A stretch of DNA of 64,000 nt from Variovorax brevis (GCF_030317105.1 NZ_JASZYG010000011.1:1-64000), one strand, 5' to 3'; counted from the stretch's first letter, positions 33,807-43,142 are shown. The notes: generated by a model not told the origin, from the letters alone. Program-made: numbers and translations.

Positions 33807-35060
33807 ATGACTTACCCATTTCTCGGTCGGCTGCGCGTGATCGAAAGCTCGGCCTTCATTGCGGCACCCCTGGCCGGCCTGACGCTCGCGCAATACGGCG
33901 CCGATGTGATCCGCATCGACATGATCGGCGGAGGTATCGACTACGCACGCATGCCCCGTATGCCTCATCCGCAAGGCCGAGGCCGTAGTCTTTACTGGAC
34001 CGCCCTGAACAAGGGAAAACGGTCCGTTGCGATCGATTTGCGCAAGCCTGAGGGGCGCGAATTGATCCAGGCGCTGGTGACCGCACCAGGCCCGGATGCA
34101 GGGGTACTGCTGACCAACATCGGCACGCCGTGGCTTTCGCACGAGGCCTTGGCACAAAAGCGCGCCGATGTCATCAGCTGCACGATCCAGGGGAACGGCG
34201 ACGGAAGCACCGCTGTCGACTACACGGTGAACTGTGCGACCGGTTACCCCGTCATCACAGGCGGCGGCTCACCGGCGGCACCTGTCAATCACGTGCTGCC
34301 GGCCTGGGACATTGCCTGCGCTTATCAAGCCTCTTTCGCAGTGCTCGCTGCGGTTGATCTTCGACGCCGGACAGGGCAGGGGGCTGAGCTCAAACTGGCG
34401 CTTTCCGACATGGCCTTCACGATGCTCTCCCATCTCGGCGTGCTCGCCGAGTCTGAGTTGCTGCACCAGGAGCGACCCTCGATCGGGAACCACCTCTACG
34501 GCGCGTTCGGGCGCGACTTTGCGACTTCGGACGGCCAGCGCATCATGGTCGCAGCGATTTCGGCGAGCCAGTGGAAATCACTGGTTAAGTGCTGTGGCAT
34601 CTCCGAATCCATCGTTCAGGTGCAACGCGAACTGCATCTCGATTTCAACGATGAAGCACAACGCTTTGAGGGGCGCGACGCCATTGCAGCGCTGGTGGAA
34701 CCCTGGTTTGCGCAACGCAATGCGGGAGACGCCGAGGCGGCACTTGAAGCCAACAAGGTGTGCTGGGGCCGCTACAGCACCGTGCAGGAGTTGCTTGCGC
34801 GGGACGCACGGGTCAGTACGGACAATCCTGTGTTTGAACGAATCGACACGCCCGGGATCGGCCGGCACCTTGCCGCAGGCGCGGCCGTGCGCGCGCCTGC
34901 CATGGACCGCGCCCCGACACCCGCAGCAGCACTTCTGGGCACCCACACGGACGAGATCCTGGAGCAGGTGCTCGGCCTGAGCCCGGGAGCGGTAGGCCGC
35001 CTGCATGACGCCGGCATCGTCGCAGGACCCGATCGCGATCCATCTGTGGCCCCCGCCTGA
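33807..35060 (+). CDS. mct: 2-methylfumaryl-CoA isomerase (mesaconyl-C1/C4-CoA transferase)
   Basis: The 417-residue family III (CaiB/BaiF) CoA-transferase closely follows Mct of the 3-hydroxypropionate bicycle. Shared landmarks are SAFIAAPLAGLTLAQYGADV, GGGIDYARMP, WTALNKGKRSVAID, VDYTVN, VNHVLPAWDIA (catalytic Asp168), NHLYGAFGRDF and LHDAGIVAGPD at the end. Mct moves CoA within mesaconyl-CoA from the C1 to the C4 carboxyl. Finding meh and a CitE lyase in the same operon supports the assignment strongly. It follows gntR by 227 bases. Confidence 0.85.
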   Translation: MTYPFLGRLRVIESSAFIAAPLAGLTLAQYGADVIRIDMIGGGIDYARMPRMPHPQGRGRSLYWTALNKGKRSVAIDLRKPEGRELIQALVTAPGPDAGVLLTNIGTPWLSHEALAQKRADVISCTIQGNGDGSTAVDYTVNCATGYPVITGGGSPAAPVNHVLPAWDIACAYQASFAVLAAVDLRRRTGQGAELKLALSDMAFTMLSHLGVLAESELLHQERPSIGNHLYGAFGRDFATSDGQRIMVAAISASQWKSLVKCCGISESIVQVQRELHLDFNDEAQRFEGRDAIAALVEPWFAQRNAGDAEAALEANKVCWGRYSTVQELLARDARVSTDNPVFERIDTPGIGRHLAAGAAVRAPAMDRAPTPAAALLGTHTDEILEQVLGLSPGAVGRLHDAGIVAGPDRDPSVAPA

Positions 35061-35092
35061 GCCTTTCAACATATTCCATCCCGGAGACAACC

Positions 35093-36406
35093 ATGAGCCG
35101 AATTGCAGAAGCAAACATCCCTGGATCGACTGCCCACAAGAAGTGGCTGATCGTCATGCCCGCCGTGTTCGTGATGTACATGATTTCGTTCTTTGATCGC
35201 GTGAACATCGGCATGGCGTTGCCGTACATCACGAAGGAGATGTCGCTGTCATCAGTTCAGGCGGGCTGGATTGGAAGTGCCTTCGCGTGGGGCTACCTCA
35301 TCACCCAGCTTCTTGCGGGCTACCTCGCATTGCGGTTTGGACCGAGACTCCTGATTGGTGCGTGTCTTGTGCTGTTCGGCGGCATCGCCGTCGCGACGGG
35401 TTTCGCCAGAACCTTCGAAGAACTTCTGGCAATCCGCTTTCTCCTTGGCCTGGCCGAAGGACCGATTTACGCGGCCACCTCGATGCTGCTGGCCCAATGG
35501 TTTATCAAGTCGGAACGCGGCCGTGCCTTTGGCATCTGGAACCTGAGCGTGGCGGCCGGCGGTTTCCTTGCCGGTCCAGTGTCTGCCGCGATTCTTGCAC
35601 ACCACGACTGGCGCATGATGATGGTGATCGAAGGTGCGCCGGCGTGGCTCTTCTGCCTGATCTGGTTCTGGGCGATTCCCAAAAGCCTCAAGAGCGCGAA
35701 GTGGCTCGCAGCGTCCGACCGCGAGGCAATTGATCAAAGCCTGGCAACCGAGCAGGCCTTGCATGGCGACAGGGAGACAGACTCCTGGGTCACCACGTTC
35801 AAGGAGCCATCCGTGTGGCTTCTCATGCTCGGTTTCTCCTGCAGTCAGGTCATCCTGTACGGGCTCACCCTGTGGCTGCCCACGATCTTCAAGACTCACG
35901 AACACCTCAGCGGGATGACCGTGGGGCTGTTGTCCGGCGCGCCTTTCATCATGGCCATGTTCGGTGCCTACTACATCACCCACCGCTCCGACAAGCACGG
36001 ACAGGAGCGTCGACTGCATGCCGCCGTCCCGATGATCATCATCGGGTTGATGCTCACGGCGCTCGCGAACATTCCAGACCGGTTCCTGGTCATCCAGATC
36101 GGCATGATCCTGCTGGTCGGCTTCATGATGAAGATGCCCACGCCATTGATTTCGTCCTATCTGACCGAGATCCTTCCATTGCGCCGGGCCATCCCCGCCG
36201 TGGGCGTCGTGATCGGCGGGGGGAGCTTTCTCGGACAGTTTCTGGGGCCGTTATTGATTGGCTACCTCAAGTCCATCTCACCGGGTTTCGGATCGTCATT
36301 CCTCGCGCTGGGTGTGCTCGGGATCGTCGGGGGGAGCCTTCTGCTCGCGGCGCGCGCAAACAGGAAGCGCCTGGCACCGACCTTTGCAGCGTCTGCGTCG
36401 CATTGA
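35093..36406 (+). CDS. MFS transporter, ACS family
   Basis: The 437-residue transporter begins at ATG 35093, with GGAGA upstream. Helix one carries MISFFDRVNIGMALPYITKE, the ACS-family signature. FLLGLAEGPIYAATSMLLAQ in helix four and 12 predicted helices complete the pattern. The family imports carboxylates by proton or sodium symport. Placed between mct and meh, it probably imports mesaconate, itaconate, citramalate or a precursor. Confidence 0.85.
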   Translation: MSRIAEANIPGSTAHKKWLIVMPAVFVMYMISFFDRVNIGMALPYITKEMSLSSVQAGWIGSAFAWGYLITQLLAGYLALRFGPRLLIGACLVLFGGIAVATGFARTFEELLAIRFLLGLAEGPIYAATSMLLAQWFIKSERGRAFGIWNLSVAAGGFLAGPVSAAILAHHDWRMMMVIEGAPAWLFCLIWFWAIPKSLKSAKWLAASDREAIDQSLATEQALHGDRETDSWVTTFKEPSVWLLMLGFSCSQVILYGLTLWLPTIFKTHEHLSGMTVGLLSGAPFIMAMFGAYYITHRSDKHGQERRLHAAVPMIIIGLMLTALANIPDRFLVIQIGMILLVGFMMKMPTPLISSYLTEILPLRRAIPAVGVVIGGGSFLGQFLGPLLIGYLKSISPGFGSSFLALGVLGIVGGSLLLAARANRKRLAPTFAASASH

Positions 36407-36488
36407 GTCGGCAAGCGGGCGACCCAGGAACGGTCACGGTCCGCCGGCGCCGCCACTACCAACAGCATCTCTAAGGATTGAACCTGAC

Positions 36489-37343
36489 ATGACATTGAAC
36501 GACTTCAACCACTGGGTCGGACGCACAGAGACGAAGCACGCGCTGATCGACCCCGCCGCGGTTGCCGCGCTGGCTGCAACATTGGACGCGACCGATGCAC
36601 CAGGGCATGGCAAGTCGTTGCCGACCGGTTGGCAATGGCTGTTCTTCAACCCGGTCGCAGCCCAGCGGCTGCTTGGGGATGATGGGCACCCGCGCAGAGA
36701 TGTTGAAGGCAGCTTCTTGCCACCGATCCCGCTGCCTCGCCGCATGTGGGCCGGGAGCAGGATCAACTACCTCGCAGCTATCCCGATCGGTTCGCAAGCA
36801 GCACGGACCAGCAGGATTCTCAAGATCTCGCCGAAGGCGGGGCGCTCGGGAAGCATGTGCTTCGTGACCGTGTCTCACACCATTGCAGTCGACGATCGTG
36901 TGTGCGTGGTGGAGGAGCAGGACATCGTCTACCGCGAGGCTGCCACGGCAACGGCCTCCGTTGCTGCAGAACCTGGTGCCGCCGCTCCGATCCAATGGCG
37001 TGACCAGCTCGTGCCCACCACCGCATTGCTGTTCAGGTATTCGGCACTCACGTTCAACGGGCATCGCATCCACTATGACCTGCCATACGCCCAAGACGTT
37101 GAGTTTTATCGCGGCCTGGTGGTCCATGGGCCGCTCACGGCCACGTTGCTGCAGCAGTTCGCGGGCCGCTGCAAGCCTGGCCAACACCTCAAGAACTTCG
37201 AGTTCAAGGGTGTGAGTCCGATGTACTGTGGCGAGCGGATGGAACTGCAAGCCTGGGAGGACCAATCGTCCGGTGCACTTCAACTCCGGGCGGTGAACGC
37301 CCAAGGGGCGGCAGGCATGCAGGCATTGGCCACGTGGGCGTGA
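36489..37343 (+). CDS. meh: Mesaconyl-C4-CoA hydratase (3-methylfumaryl-CoA hydratase)
   Basis: The 284-residue protein has the FAS1-type dehydratase N-terminal domain (GWQWLFFNPVAAQRLLGDDG, FLPPIPLPRRMWAGSR) and a hotdog C-terminal domain (LLFRYSALTFNGHRIHYDLP, with YRGLVVHGPLTATLL). In this arrangement the R-N-H-I-H-Y-D type segment holds the active site. Meh hydrates mesaconyl-C4-CoA to (S)-citramalyl-CoA. The same two-domain layout also occurs in itaconyl-CoA hydratase, but the mct neighbour favours Meh. It is 82 bases after the MFS gene. Confidence 0.85.
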   Translation: MTLNDFNHWVGRTETKHALIDPAAVAALAATLDATDAPGHGKSLPTGWQWLFFNPVAAQRLLGDDGHPRRDVEGSFLPPIPLPRRMWAGSRINYLAAIPIGSQAARTSRILKISPKAGRSGSMCFVTVSHTIAVDDRVCVVEEQDIVYREAATATASVAAEPGAAAPIQWRDQLVPTTALLFRYSALTFNGHRIHYDLPYAQDVEFYRGLVVHGPLTATLLQQFAGRCKPGQHLKNFEFKGVSPMYCGERMELQAWEDQSSGALQLRAVNAQGAAGMQALATWA

Positions 37344-37408
37344 GCCCCGCCTAATAACACCGGCCATTCAGGGTAACTACCAATTAGCCCGATTTCCTTA
37401 CGACTTAT

Positions 37409-37429
37409 AATGTACGTACATTACAACAT
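37409..37429. promoter_or_regulatory. Candidate GntR operator 2
   Basis: AATGTACGTACATT plus ACAACAT, identical over 21 bases to the site at 32548-32568. It lies 36 bases before the crotonase start and implies an internal GntR-controlled promoter inside operon A. Confidence 0.6.
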
Positions 37430-37465
37430 TCGGCTATTCGAATAATTTCCAGAAAAGGACACTAC

Positions 37466-38245
37466 ATGACCGACACCAAGATTAATATCGAACGGGGTGA
37501 CCGCTATGCCGTCATCTTTCTGGATAACCCGCCGATGAACGTCGTCTCGGCGCCCCTCACGCGCCAGCTCTACGCGGCCTTGAAGGCAATGGAAACCGAT
37601 GACGGCGTCAGGGCAGTAGTCCTCACCGGCGCAGGCGATCGCGCCTTCTGTGCGGGCTCTGACATCTCCGAACTCACCGAGATGTCGGCGCCTGGTGCCG
37701 CCCTCGAGAAAAAGTTGATCTTCCAGAACAAGGTGTTCGAACTGCTGCGCTCGTTTCCCAAGCCGACGATCGCGGCGCTGAACGGCTACACCTATGGTGG
37801 GGGCCTCGAAATCGCTGCGTGCTGCGATCTCATCGTGGCGGAGTCGCAGGTCAAGCTGTGCCTGCCAGAGATCAAGCTGGGGGTGTTCCCCAGCAGCGGC
37901 GGCACCTATCGCGTCGCGCGCCGTATCGGCGAGTCCCGCACGAAGGAAATGATCTTCTTGGGGGAACCGATCACAGCTGCCCAGGCCCACGCCTGGGGAT
38001 TGGTGAACCGTCTGGTCGACCAGGGTTGCGCGCTAGCGGAAGCAAAGGCCATTGCGCAGAAGCTGGGCCGCGGCCCCAGCCTGGCCTTGCAGGCCGCCAA
38101 GTCTGTCGTCAATCTTGCGTATGACCGATCGGATTCAGAAGCCGTCGGCGAATCGCTCAAGGCCAGCGATCGCGTGTTCTGTTCCGCCGACGCCCAAGAA
38201 GGTATTGCCGCCTTCATGCAAAAACGTCCGGCTGCGTTTTCCTGA
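37466..38245 (+). CDS. Enoyl-CoA hydratase/isomerase (crotonase) family protein
   Basis: The 259-residue crotonase has DNPPMNVVSAPLTRQLYAAL, the oxyanion-hole motifs GDRAFCAGSDISEL and NGYTYGGGLEIAACCDLIVA, and a catalytic-Glu position in LCLPEIKLGVFPSSGGTYRV. It is first after the internal GntR operator. A role in hydrating an unsaturated acyl-CoA that feeds the mesaconyl-CoA route is plausible, but the substrate cannot be read from sequence. Confidence 0.82.
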   Translation: MTDTKINIERGDRYAVIFLDNPPMNVVSAPLTRQLYAALKAMETDDGVRAVVLTGAGDRAFCAGSDISELTEMSAPGAALEKKLIFQNKVFELLRSFPKPTIAALNGYTYGGGLEIAACCDLIVAESQVKLCLPEIKLGVFPSSGGTYRVARRIGESRTKEMIFLGEPITAAQAHAWGLVNRLVDQGCALAEAKAIAQKLGRGPSLALQAAKSVVNLAYDRSDSEAVGESLKASDRVFCSADAQEGIAAFMQKRPAAFS

Positions 38246-38322
38246 GCCGTCCCGGGCGACCTCGCGCGTCCTTTTGGCGCGACCCACGTTGCATCTTTCA
38301 ACTTTCATTGGAGACAAACACC

Positions 38323-39306
38323 GTGAACTCTTTCCAACGCCGATCCCTGCTGGCACTCGCCTGCACGGCCGCACTGTCCGCCAGCATTCCTGCACTGGCA
38401 GCCAACGACACCTATCCCTCCAGGCCGATCAAGGTCATCGTTCCATTTCCAGCAGGTGGCACCACCGACACCCTGATGCGAATCGTGGCGCCCCGCTTGA
38501 GCAAATCTCTGGGGCAGCCTGTCGTGATCGAGAACAAGTCTGGTGCATCAGCCACGGTCGGCGCGGACTTTGTTGCCAAGGCGGCGCCGGATGGCTACAC
38601 GGTGCTGGTGGGTGCGGCACACCACACCATTGCGCAGGCGGTGTTTACCAAGCTGCCCTACAGCTTTGATCGCGACCTGACGCCGGTCGGCATGATGGCA
38701 CTGGTACCGAATGTCGTTGTCGTCAATGTCGCCGTCCCGGCCAAATCAGTGCAGGAACTCGTTGCCATCAGCAAGGCAGACCCCGACAAGTACAACTACG
38801 CCTCCGCAGGTCCCGGCTCCGCCCATAATTTGATCGCCGAAATGTTCAAGCTACGTACCGGCGCCAAGCTCACGCACATTCCCTACCGCGGTAGCGCGCC
38901 TGCAGTTGCCGATCTGTTGGGCGGCCAAGTCTCCGTGATGTTCGACACGGTGACGTCTTCGTTGCCGCACATCAAGGCGCAAAAGCTCAGGCCTCTCGCT
39001 GTCACGACCGCCAAGCGCTCTAGCGCGCTCCCCGATGTGCCGACGCTGGCCGAGGCGGGCGTGCCGAACTTCGACGTTGGCACCTGGTTTGGCCTGATGG
39101 CACCGGCAGCCACGCCGCCCGCGATCATCGACAAGTTGAACCGTGAAGTGACCACGATCTTGAAGGACCCCGAGGTCCAGAAGCAGTTGCTGTCGCAAGG
39201 CATTGAACCCATGCCCGGCACGCCCGCCGAACTCAAAACTCGCGTAACCAAGGAGCTGACCGAGTTCGGCACATTGGCCAAGCAAGCCAAGCTTTCCGTT
39301 GAATAA
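38323..39306 (+). CDS. Bug-family (TctC) periplasmic receptor
   Basis: The 327-residue receptor starts with GTG 38323, ten bases after GGAG. A Sec signal (RRSLLALACTAALSASIPAL-AA) precedes the mature NDTYPSRPIKVIVPFPAGG. ENKSGASATVGADFVAKAAP and IPYRGSAPAVADLLGGQVSV are typical of the fold. It overlaps the space before the CoA-transferase by only ten bases. It likely binds the acid activated by that enzyme. Confidence 0.85.
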   Translation: MNSFQRRSLLALACTAALSASIPALAANDTYPSRPIKVIVPFPAGGTTDTLMRIVAPRLSKSLGQPVVIENKSGASATVGADFVAKAAPDGYTVLVGAAHHTIAQAVFTKLPYSFDRDLTPVGMMALVPNVVVVNVAVPAKSVQELVAISKADPDKYNYASAGPGSAHNLIAEMFKLRTGAKLTHIPYRGSAPAVADLLGGQVSVMFDTVTSSLPHIKAQKLRPLAVTTAKRSSALPDVPTLAEAGVPNFDVGTWFGLMAPAATPPAIIDKLNREVTTILKDPEVQKQLLSQGIEPMPGTPAELKTRVTKELTEFGTLAKQAKLSVE

Positions 39307-39316
39307 GGAGCCCATT

Positions 39317-40453
39317 TTGAAACCCCTCGAAGGCTTGCGCATTCTTTCGATCGAGCAGTTCGCTGCTGGCCCCTACGGTTCGATGTTCCTCGCGGACATG
39401 GGTGCCGAAGTCATCAAGATCGAGAACAAGGACATTGGCGGCGATCCCGCACGGTTCATGGGACCTTACTTTCTCGGCACCGGCGACAGCCTGGTTTTCC
39501 AAGGCTGGAACACGAACAAGCAAAGCGTGTCACTCGACCTTAAAACAGCACAGGGGAGGGCGGAGTTCGAGCGACTGGTCGCTGGCGCCGATGCAGTGGT
39601 CAACAACCTTCGTGGCGACCAGCCGGGCAAGCTCAAGCTCGAATACAAGGACCTGGAAGCGATCAAGCCAGACATCGTCTGCCTTCATATCTCGGCCTAT
39701 GGCCGCCACAACTCGCGTGAGGCGTGGCCCGGATACGACTTCCTGATGCAGGCCGAATCCGGCCTGATGGACCTGACGGGTGATCCAGAGGGCGAACCCT
39801 CGCGCTTTGGTGCCTCGGTGATCGACTACATGACCGGGATCACCGGCATGTTGGGCCTCCTCGGGGCTGTGCGCCGCGCGCAGATCACAAAGAAGGGCTG
39901 CGACGTCGATGTCAGCCTGTTCGACGTCGCCCTGCATCAGCTCGGCTACGCCGGCACGTGGTATGTGAACGAAGGCCACGCGTCCCGGCGACTGCCGCGC
40001 GGCGCCCATCTGTCTGTGACGCCTGTGCAGACCTTCAAGACCGGCGATGGATGGATCTACATCATGTGCATGACCGACAAGTTCTGGCATGCGCTGCTCG
40101 GTGTGATTGGCGACCCTGTGCTGACGGCCGACGAACGGTTCAAGTCGCAGAAGCTTCGAGCCGAGCACCGTGCAGAACTGACGCAAGCGCTCGACACGGC
40201 CTTCGGTAAGCAACCGACCAGCCACTGGCTTCAGGTGCTGACAGGCGTGCTCCCCATCGCGCCGGTGCTCAATGTTCGGCAAGCCCTGGAGAACCCGTTC
40301 CTGCAGGAAATCGATATGGTGAAAGACGTACCGCATCCAGCCGACCCCGAGATGAAGCTGCTTGCCAATCCCATTCGATTCGATGGCAGCCGTCTGGACC
40401 AGGTGGCCTGTCGGCCGCTGCCTGCGGCAGCAGCTGAAGCCGTCATCGTGTGA
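39317..40453 (+). CDS. Family III CoA-transferase (CaiB/BaiF)
   Basis: The 378-residue protein starts with TTG 39317, preceded by AAGGAG; this unusual start is chosen on ribosome-binding site and similarity (KPLEGLRILSIEQFAAGPYG). The catalytic Asp is Asp170 (SVIDYMTGITG). Family III enzymes move CoA between carboxylic acids via an Asp-bound thioester. In operon A it is the best candidate to activate mesaconate or a related acid, for example with succinyl-CoA as donor. It is followed by citE after 16 bases. Confidence 0.82.
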   Translation: MKPLEGLRILSIEQFAAGPYGSMFLADMGAEVIKIENKDIGGDPARFMGPYFLGTGDSLVFQGWNTNKQSVSLDLKTAQGRAEFERLVAGADAVVNNLRGDQPGKLKLEYKDLEAIKPDIVCLHISAYGRHNSREAWPGYDFLMQAESGLMDLTGDPEGEPSRFGASVIDYMTGITGMLGLLGAVRRAQITKKGCDVDVSLFDVALHQLGYAGTWYVNEGHASRRLPRGAHLSVTPVQTFKTGDGWIYIMCMTDKFWHALLGVIGDPVLTADERFKSQKLRAEHRAELTQALDTAFGKQPTSHWLQVLTGVLPIAPVLNVRQALENPFLQEIDMVKDVPHPADPEMKLLANPIRFDGSRLDQVACRPLPAAAAEAVIV

Positions 40454-40469
40454 ACACTCTGGGCGTCCC

Positions 40470-41327
40470 ATGTCAAATCTGAAGTCGAACCGTTGCGCCT
40501 CCGCGCGAAGCTTTCTGTTCGTGCCAGCTAATCGGCCGGAGCGGTTCGAGAAAGCTTTGAAAAGCGGCGCCGACGTCGTCATCCTCGACCTCGAGGACGC
40601 CGTACCGGCGCAAGACAAGGCCATGGCGCGTGAGGGCATTGCCGGACTCTGGCCCCGCATCACGCAGCACGATGTCGCGGTGGTGAGCCGGATCAACGCT
40701 GAAGGAAGTCCCGCCTGGGAGGCGGACATCGAGCTCGCCCACCAGCTTCCTGGTATTGCGGCAATCATGCTTCCCAAGGCCGAGACAGCGACAACGCTGC
40801 AGTTTCTCGATGAGCGGCTGTCGCATGTGCGCATCCTGCCGCTGATCGAAAGTGCCGCCGGGCTCGAGAACATCAAAGCGATCTCCCGGATGTCGAATGT
40901 GCTCCGTCTGGTGGTGGGCCACATCGACTTCATGGCTGACACGGGAATCGCCTGCGGCGAGGACGAGCGGGAACTGGATCCTTTGCGATTTGCCGTGTCA
41001 ATGGCGTCACGTTGCGCCGGTCTTGCGCCGCCAGTCGATGGCGTGACGGTTCAGACTGGCGACGCGGACCGGCTCGCGGCAGACACCCGGCGTGCCAAGC
41101 GATTTGGCTTCGCGGGCAAGCTGTGCATCCACCCGCAGCAGGTCGCCGGCATTCACGCGGCACTGGCCCCTTCGGACGAAGAGGTGTTGTGGGCACGGCG
41201 TGTGGTGGAAGCGGATGCCAGTTCGAACGGCGCTGCCGTGCAACTTGACGGTCGCATGGTCGATTTGCCGGTGGTCTTGCAAGCTCGAAGGACCTTGGCG
41301 ATGGTCGGTACGGCGGGTGAGCGATGA
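40470..41327 (+). CDS. citE: CitE-like lyase, probable citramalyl-CoA lyase
   Basis: The 285-residue TIM-barrel protein of the HpcH/HpaI/CitE family has ARSFLFVPANRPERFEKALK, VVILDLEDAVP, the metal ligand Glu in LPLIESAAGLENI and FAGKLCIHPQQV near the end. Family members cleave citryl-, malyl- or citramalyl-CoA. After Mct and Meh the expected product is citramalyl-CoA, cleaved to acetyl-CoA and pyruvate. It overlaps citF by four bases (ATGA). Confidence 0.82.
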   Translation: MSNLKSNRCASARSFLFVPANRPERFEKALKSGADVVILDLEDAVPAQDKAMAREGIAGLWPRITQHDVAVVSRINAEGSPAWEADIELAHQLPGIAAIMLPKAETATTLQFLDERLSHVRILPLIESAAGLENIKAISRMSNVLRLVVGHIDFMADTGIACGEDERELDPLRFAVSMASRCAGLAPPVDGVTVQTGDADRLAADTRRAKRFGFAGKLCIHPQQVAGIHAALAPSDEEVLWARRVVEADASSNGAAVQLDGRMVDLPVVLQARRTLAMVGTAGER

Positions 41328-42868
41328 CTGCTCCTGCAGCGCGCGCCGTTCCGTCTCAGATCGATGGTTATGGGCCAACGCGCCCCTTCACGGGTGTCGG
41401 CCTGCCGCCTGAAGTCATCACGCGGGCATCGGCCAAAATTTCTCCGGCAGTCCACGGCCGCGACAAGCAACTCAGGAATCTCGAAGCGGCCTTCGACGCT
41501 TGCCGCATCCGGGATGGCGACACGTTGAGCTTTCACCATCACCTGCGCAATGGCGACCAGGTGCTAAATCAGGTGCTGGCGGTTGCCTCTGCGCGCGGCC
41601 TGCGCGACTTGCGCATTGCAGCCAGTTCGCTGTTCCCGGTTCATGCGCCCCTGGTTGAGCACATCGGAAGCGGCGTGGTGACGAGGATCTGCACGGCCTA
41701 TATGTCCGGTCCGGTCGCAGATGCCGTGTCGCGCGGCCTGCTTCCCACCCCTGTGGTCATGCAAACCCATGGAGGGCGTGCACGCGCGATCGAGGCAGGC
41801 GAGCTCCAGATTGATGTGGCGTTCGTGGGCGCACCGGCCGCCGACCGGTGCGGGAACCTCAGCGGCGCTGAAGGGCGCGCAGCCTGTGGGCCACTGGGTT
41901 ATGCGATGGTCGACGCGCAGTACGCCCGTCGCGTCGTCGCTGTGACCGACCATATTGGGGACTATCCACTCGTGCCGATCGACATCTCCCAAGAGCAGGT
42001 GGATTTCGTGGTGCTGGTGGACAGCATTGGAGACCCCGCCGGCATTTTGTCGGGAAGCACGCGGCCGACGACCGATCCCGTGAGTCTGCAGATCGCCGAG
42101 ACAGCTGCAAAGGTGATCGCGGCTTCTGGCCTCCTCACCGATGGTTTTTCGTTTCAGACGGGCGCGGGTGGGATCTCCCTCGCTGTGTCTCAGTATGTTC
42201 AAGCGTCGATGCGTGAACGGAAGGTGCAGGGCAGCTTTGGGGCGGGCGGTGTCACCGGCTACCTCGTCGACATGCTCGAGGAGGGCCTCTTTCGCAGTCT
42301 CTTCGATGTCCAGTGTTTTGACCTTCGGGCAGTTGAGTCGTACCGGCGGGACCGGCGTCACCAGGCGATGTCCGCGTCGATGTACGCCAACCCACACAAC
42401 AGGGGCGCCATCGCCGACCAACTCGACGCGATGTTGCTTGGCGCCGCCGAAGTCGATCTCAATTTCAACGTCAACGTCACGACAGGCAGTTCGGGACGCA
42501 TCCTGGGGGGATCGGGTGGTCATGCTGATACAGCGGCCGGCGCGAAACTGGCGTTGGTGGCAACTCGCTTGATCTCGGGCGGTGGGCCCAAGATCGTTGA
42601 TCGTGTCCGCTGCGTCACCACCCCGGGGGAATCAATCGATGCGGTGGTGACCGAGTTCGGTGTTGCAGTCCATCCGGAGCAAGTCGAACTGCGAGAACGA
42701 CTGTTGCAACACGGACTCAACGTTGTAGACATCGGCGTTTTGCAGTCAAAAGCGAGTGCGCTCTCGCCCCCATCAACCGGCAACCCGGTTTCGTCGAGTC
42801 AACGAGTCGTAGGTGTCATGGAATATCGTGACGGCCGCGTCATCGACGTGATCCGCGCTATGAATTGA
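41324..42868 (+). CDS. citF: Citrate lyase alpha subunit-like CoA-transferase
   Basis: The 514-residue protein matches CitF (family I-like CoA-transferase): ACRIRDGDTLSFHHHLRNGD, VTRICTAYMSGPVADAVSRG, SGIGDPAGILS-like DSIGDPAGILSGSTRPTTDP, GAGGISLAVSQYVQ and GSGGHADTAAGAKL. In citrate lyase, CitF exchanges acetyl for citrate on the CitD acyl carrier. No citD, citC, citX or citG is present in the window, so here it may work with free CoA esters, for example as an acetyl-CoA:citramalate or citrate CoA-transferase. A fragment of a second citF lies at 22970-23125. Confidence 0.85.
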   Translation: MTAPAARAVPSQIDGYGPTRPFTGVGLPPEVITRASAKISPAVHGRDKQLRNLEAAFDACRIRDGDTLSFHHHLRNGDQVLNQVLAVASARGLRDLRIAASSLFPVHAPLVEHIGSGVVTRICTAYMSGPVADAVSRGLLPTPVVMQTHGGRARAIEAGELQIDVAFVGAPAADRCGNLSGAEGRAACGPLGYAMVDAQYARRVVAVTDHIGDYPLVPIDISQEQVDFVVLVDSIGDPAGILSGSTRPTTDPVSLQIAETAAKVIAASGLLTDGFSFQTGAGGISLAVSQYVQASMRERKVQGSFGAGGVTGYLVDMLEEGLFRSLFDVQCFDLRAVESYRRDRRHQAMSASMYANPHNRGAIADQLDAMLLGAAEVDLNFNVNVTTGSSGRILGGSGGHADTAAGAKLALVATRLISGGGPKIVDRVRCVTTPGESIDAVVTEFGVAVHPEQVELRERLLQHGLNVVDIGVLQSKASALSPPSTGNPVSSSQRVVGVMEYRDGRVIDVIRAMN

Positions 42869-43142
42869 ACAAGACGGGACGCCGCGCTCGACTGTCGTAT
42901 CCATCGGCCCAGGGCCGCTTGCGGGAATGTGGGCCCACGTGCTCGCTGGCCTTCACTCATCGCTACGTATTCGTATCGGCGACCCTAGTGCCCGCCAGCG
43001 CAGACCAATCACTTCAAGGGAAGCCTCTCGACGCCACGAGATGAGGCGTCAGGCTCAACAGCGTCCGGCAAATGGGGCCACGTCTGTGGCTTACGGCGGT
43101 TGTCTGCTTCTGCTCGCAGTGGTGACGCTGGTCCAAGCAGCG
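42869..43142. other. Intergenic region between citF and LysR
   Basis: Two convergent genes end on either side. No gene and no clear terminator hairpin with a T-run were seen. Confidence 0.3.

Noticed and set aside
39530..40942. Minus-strand open frame of 470 codons opposite the CoA-transferase and citE
   Set aside because: It spans two well-supported plus-strand genes and has no recognisable motif.
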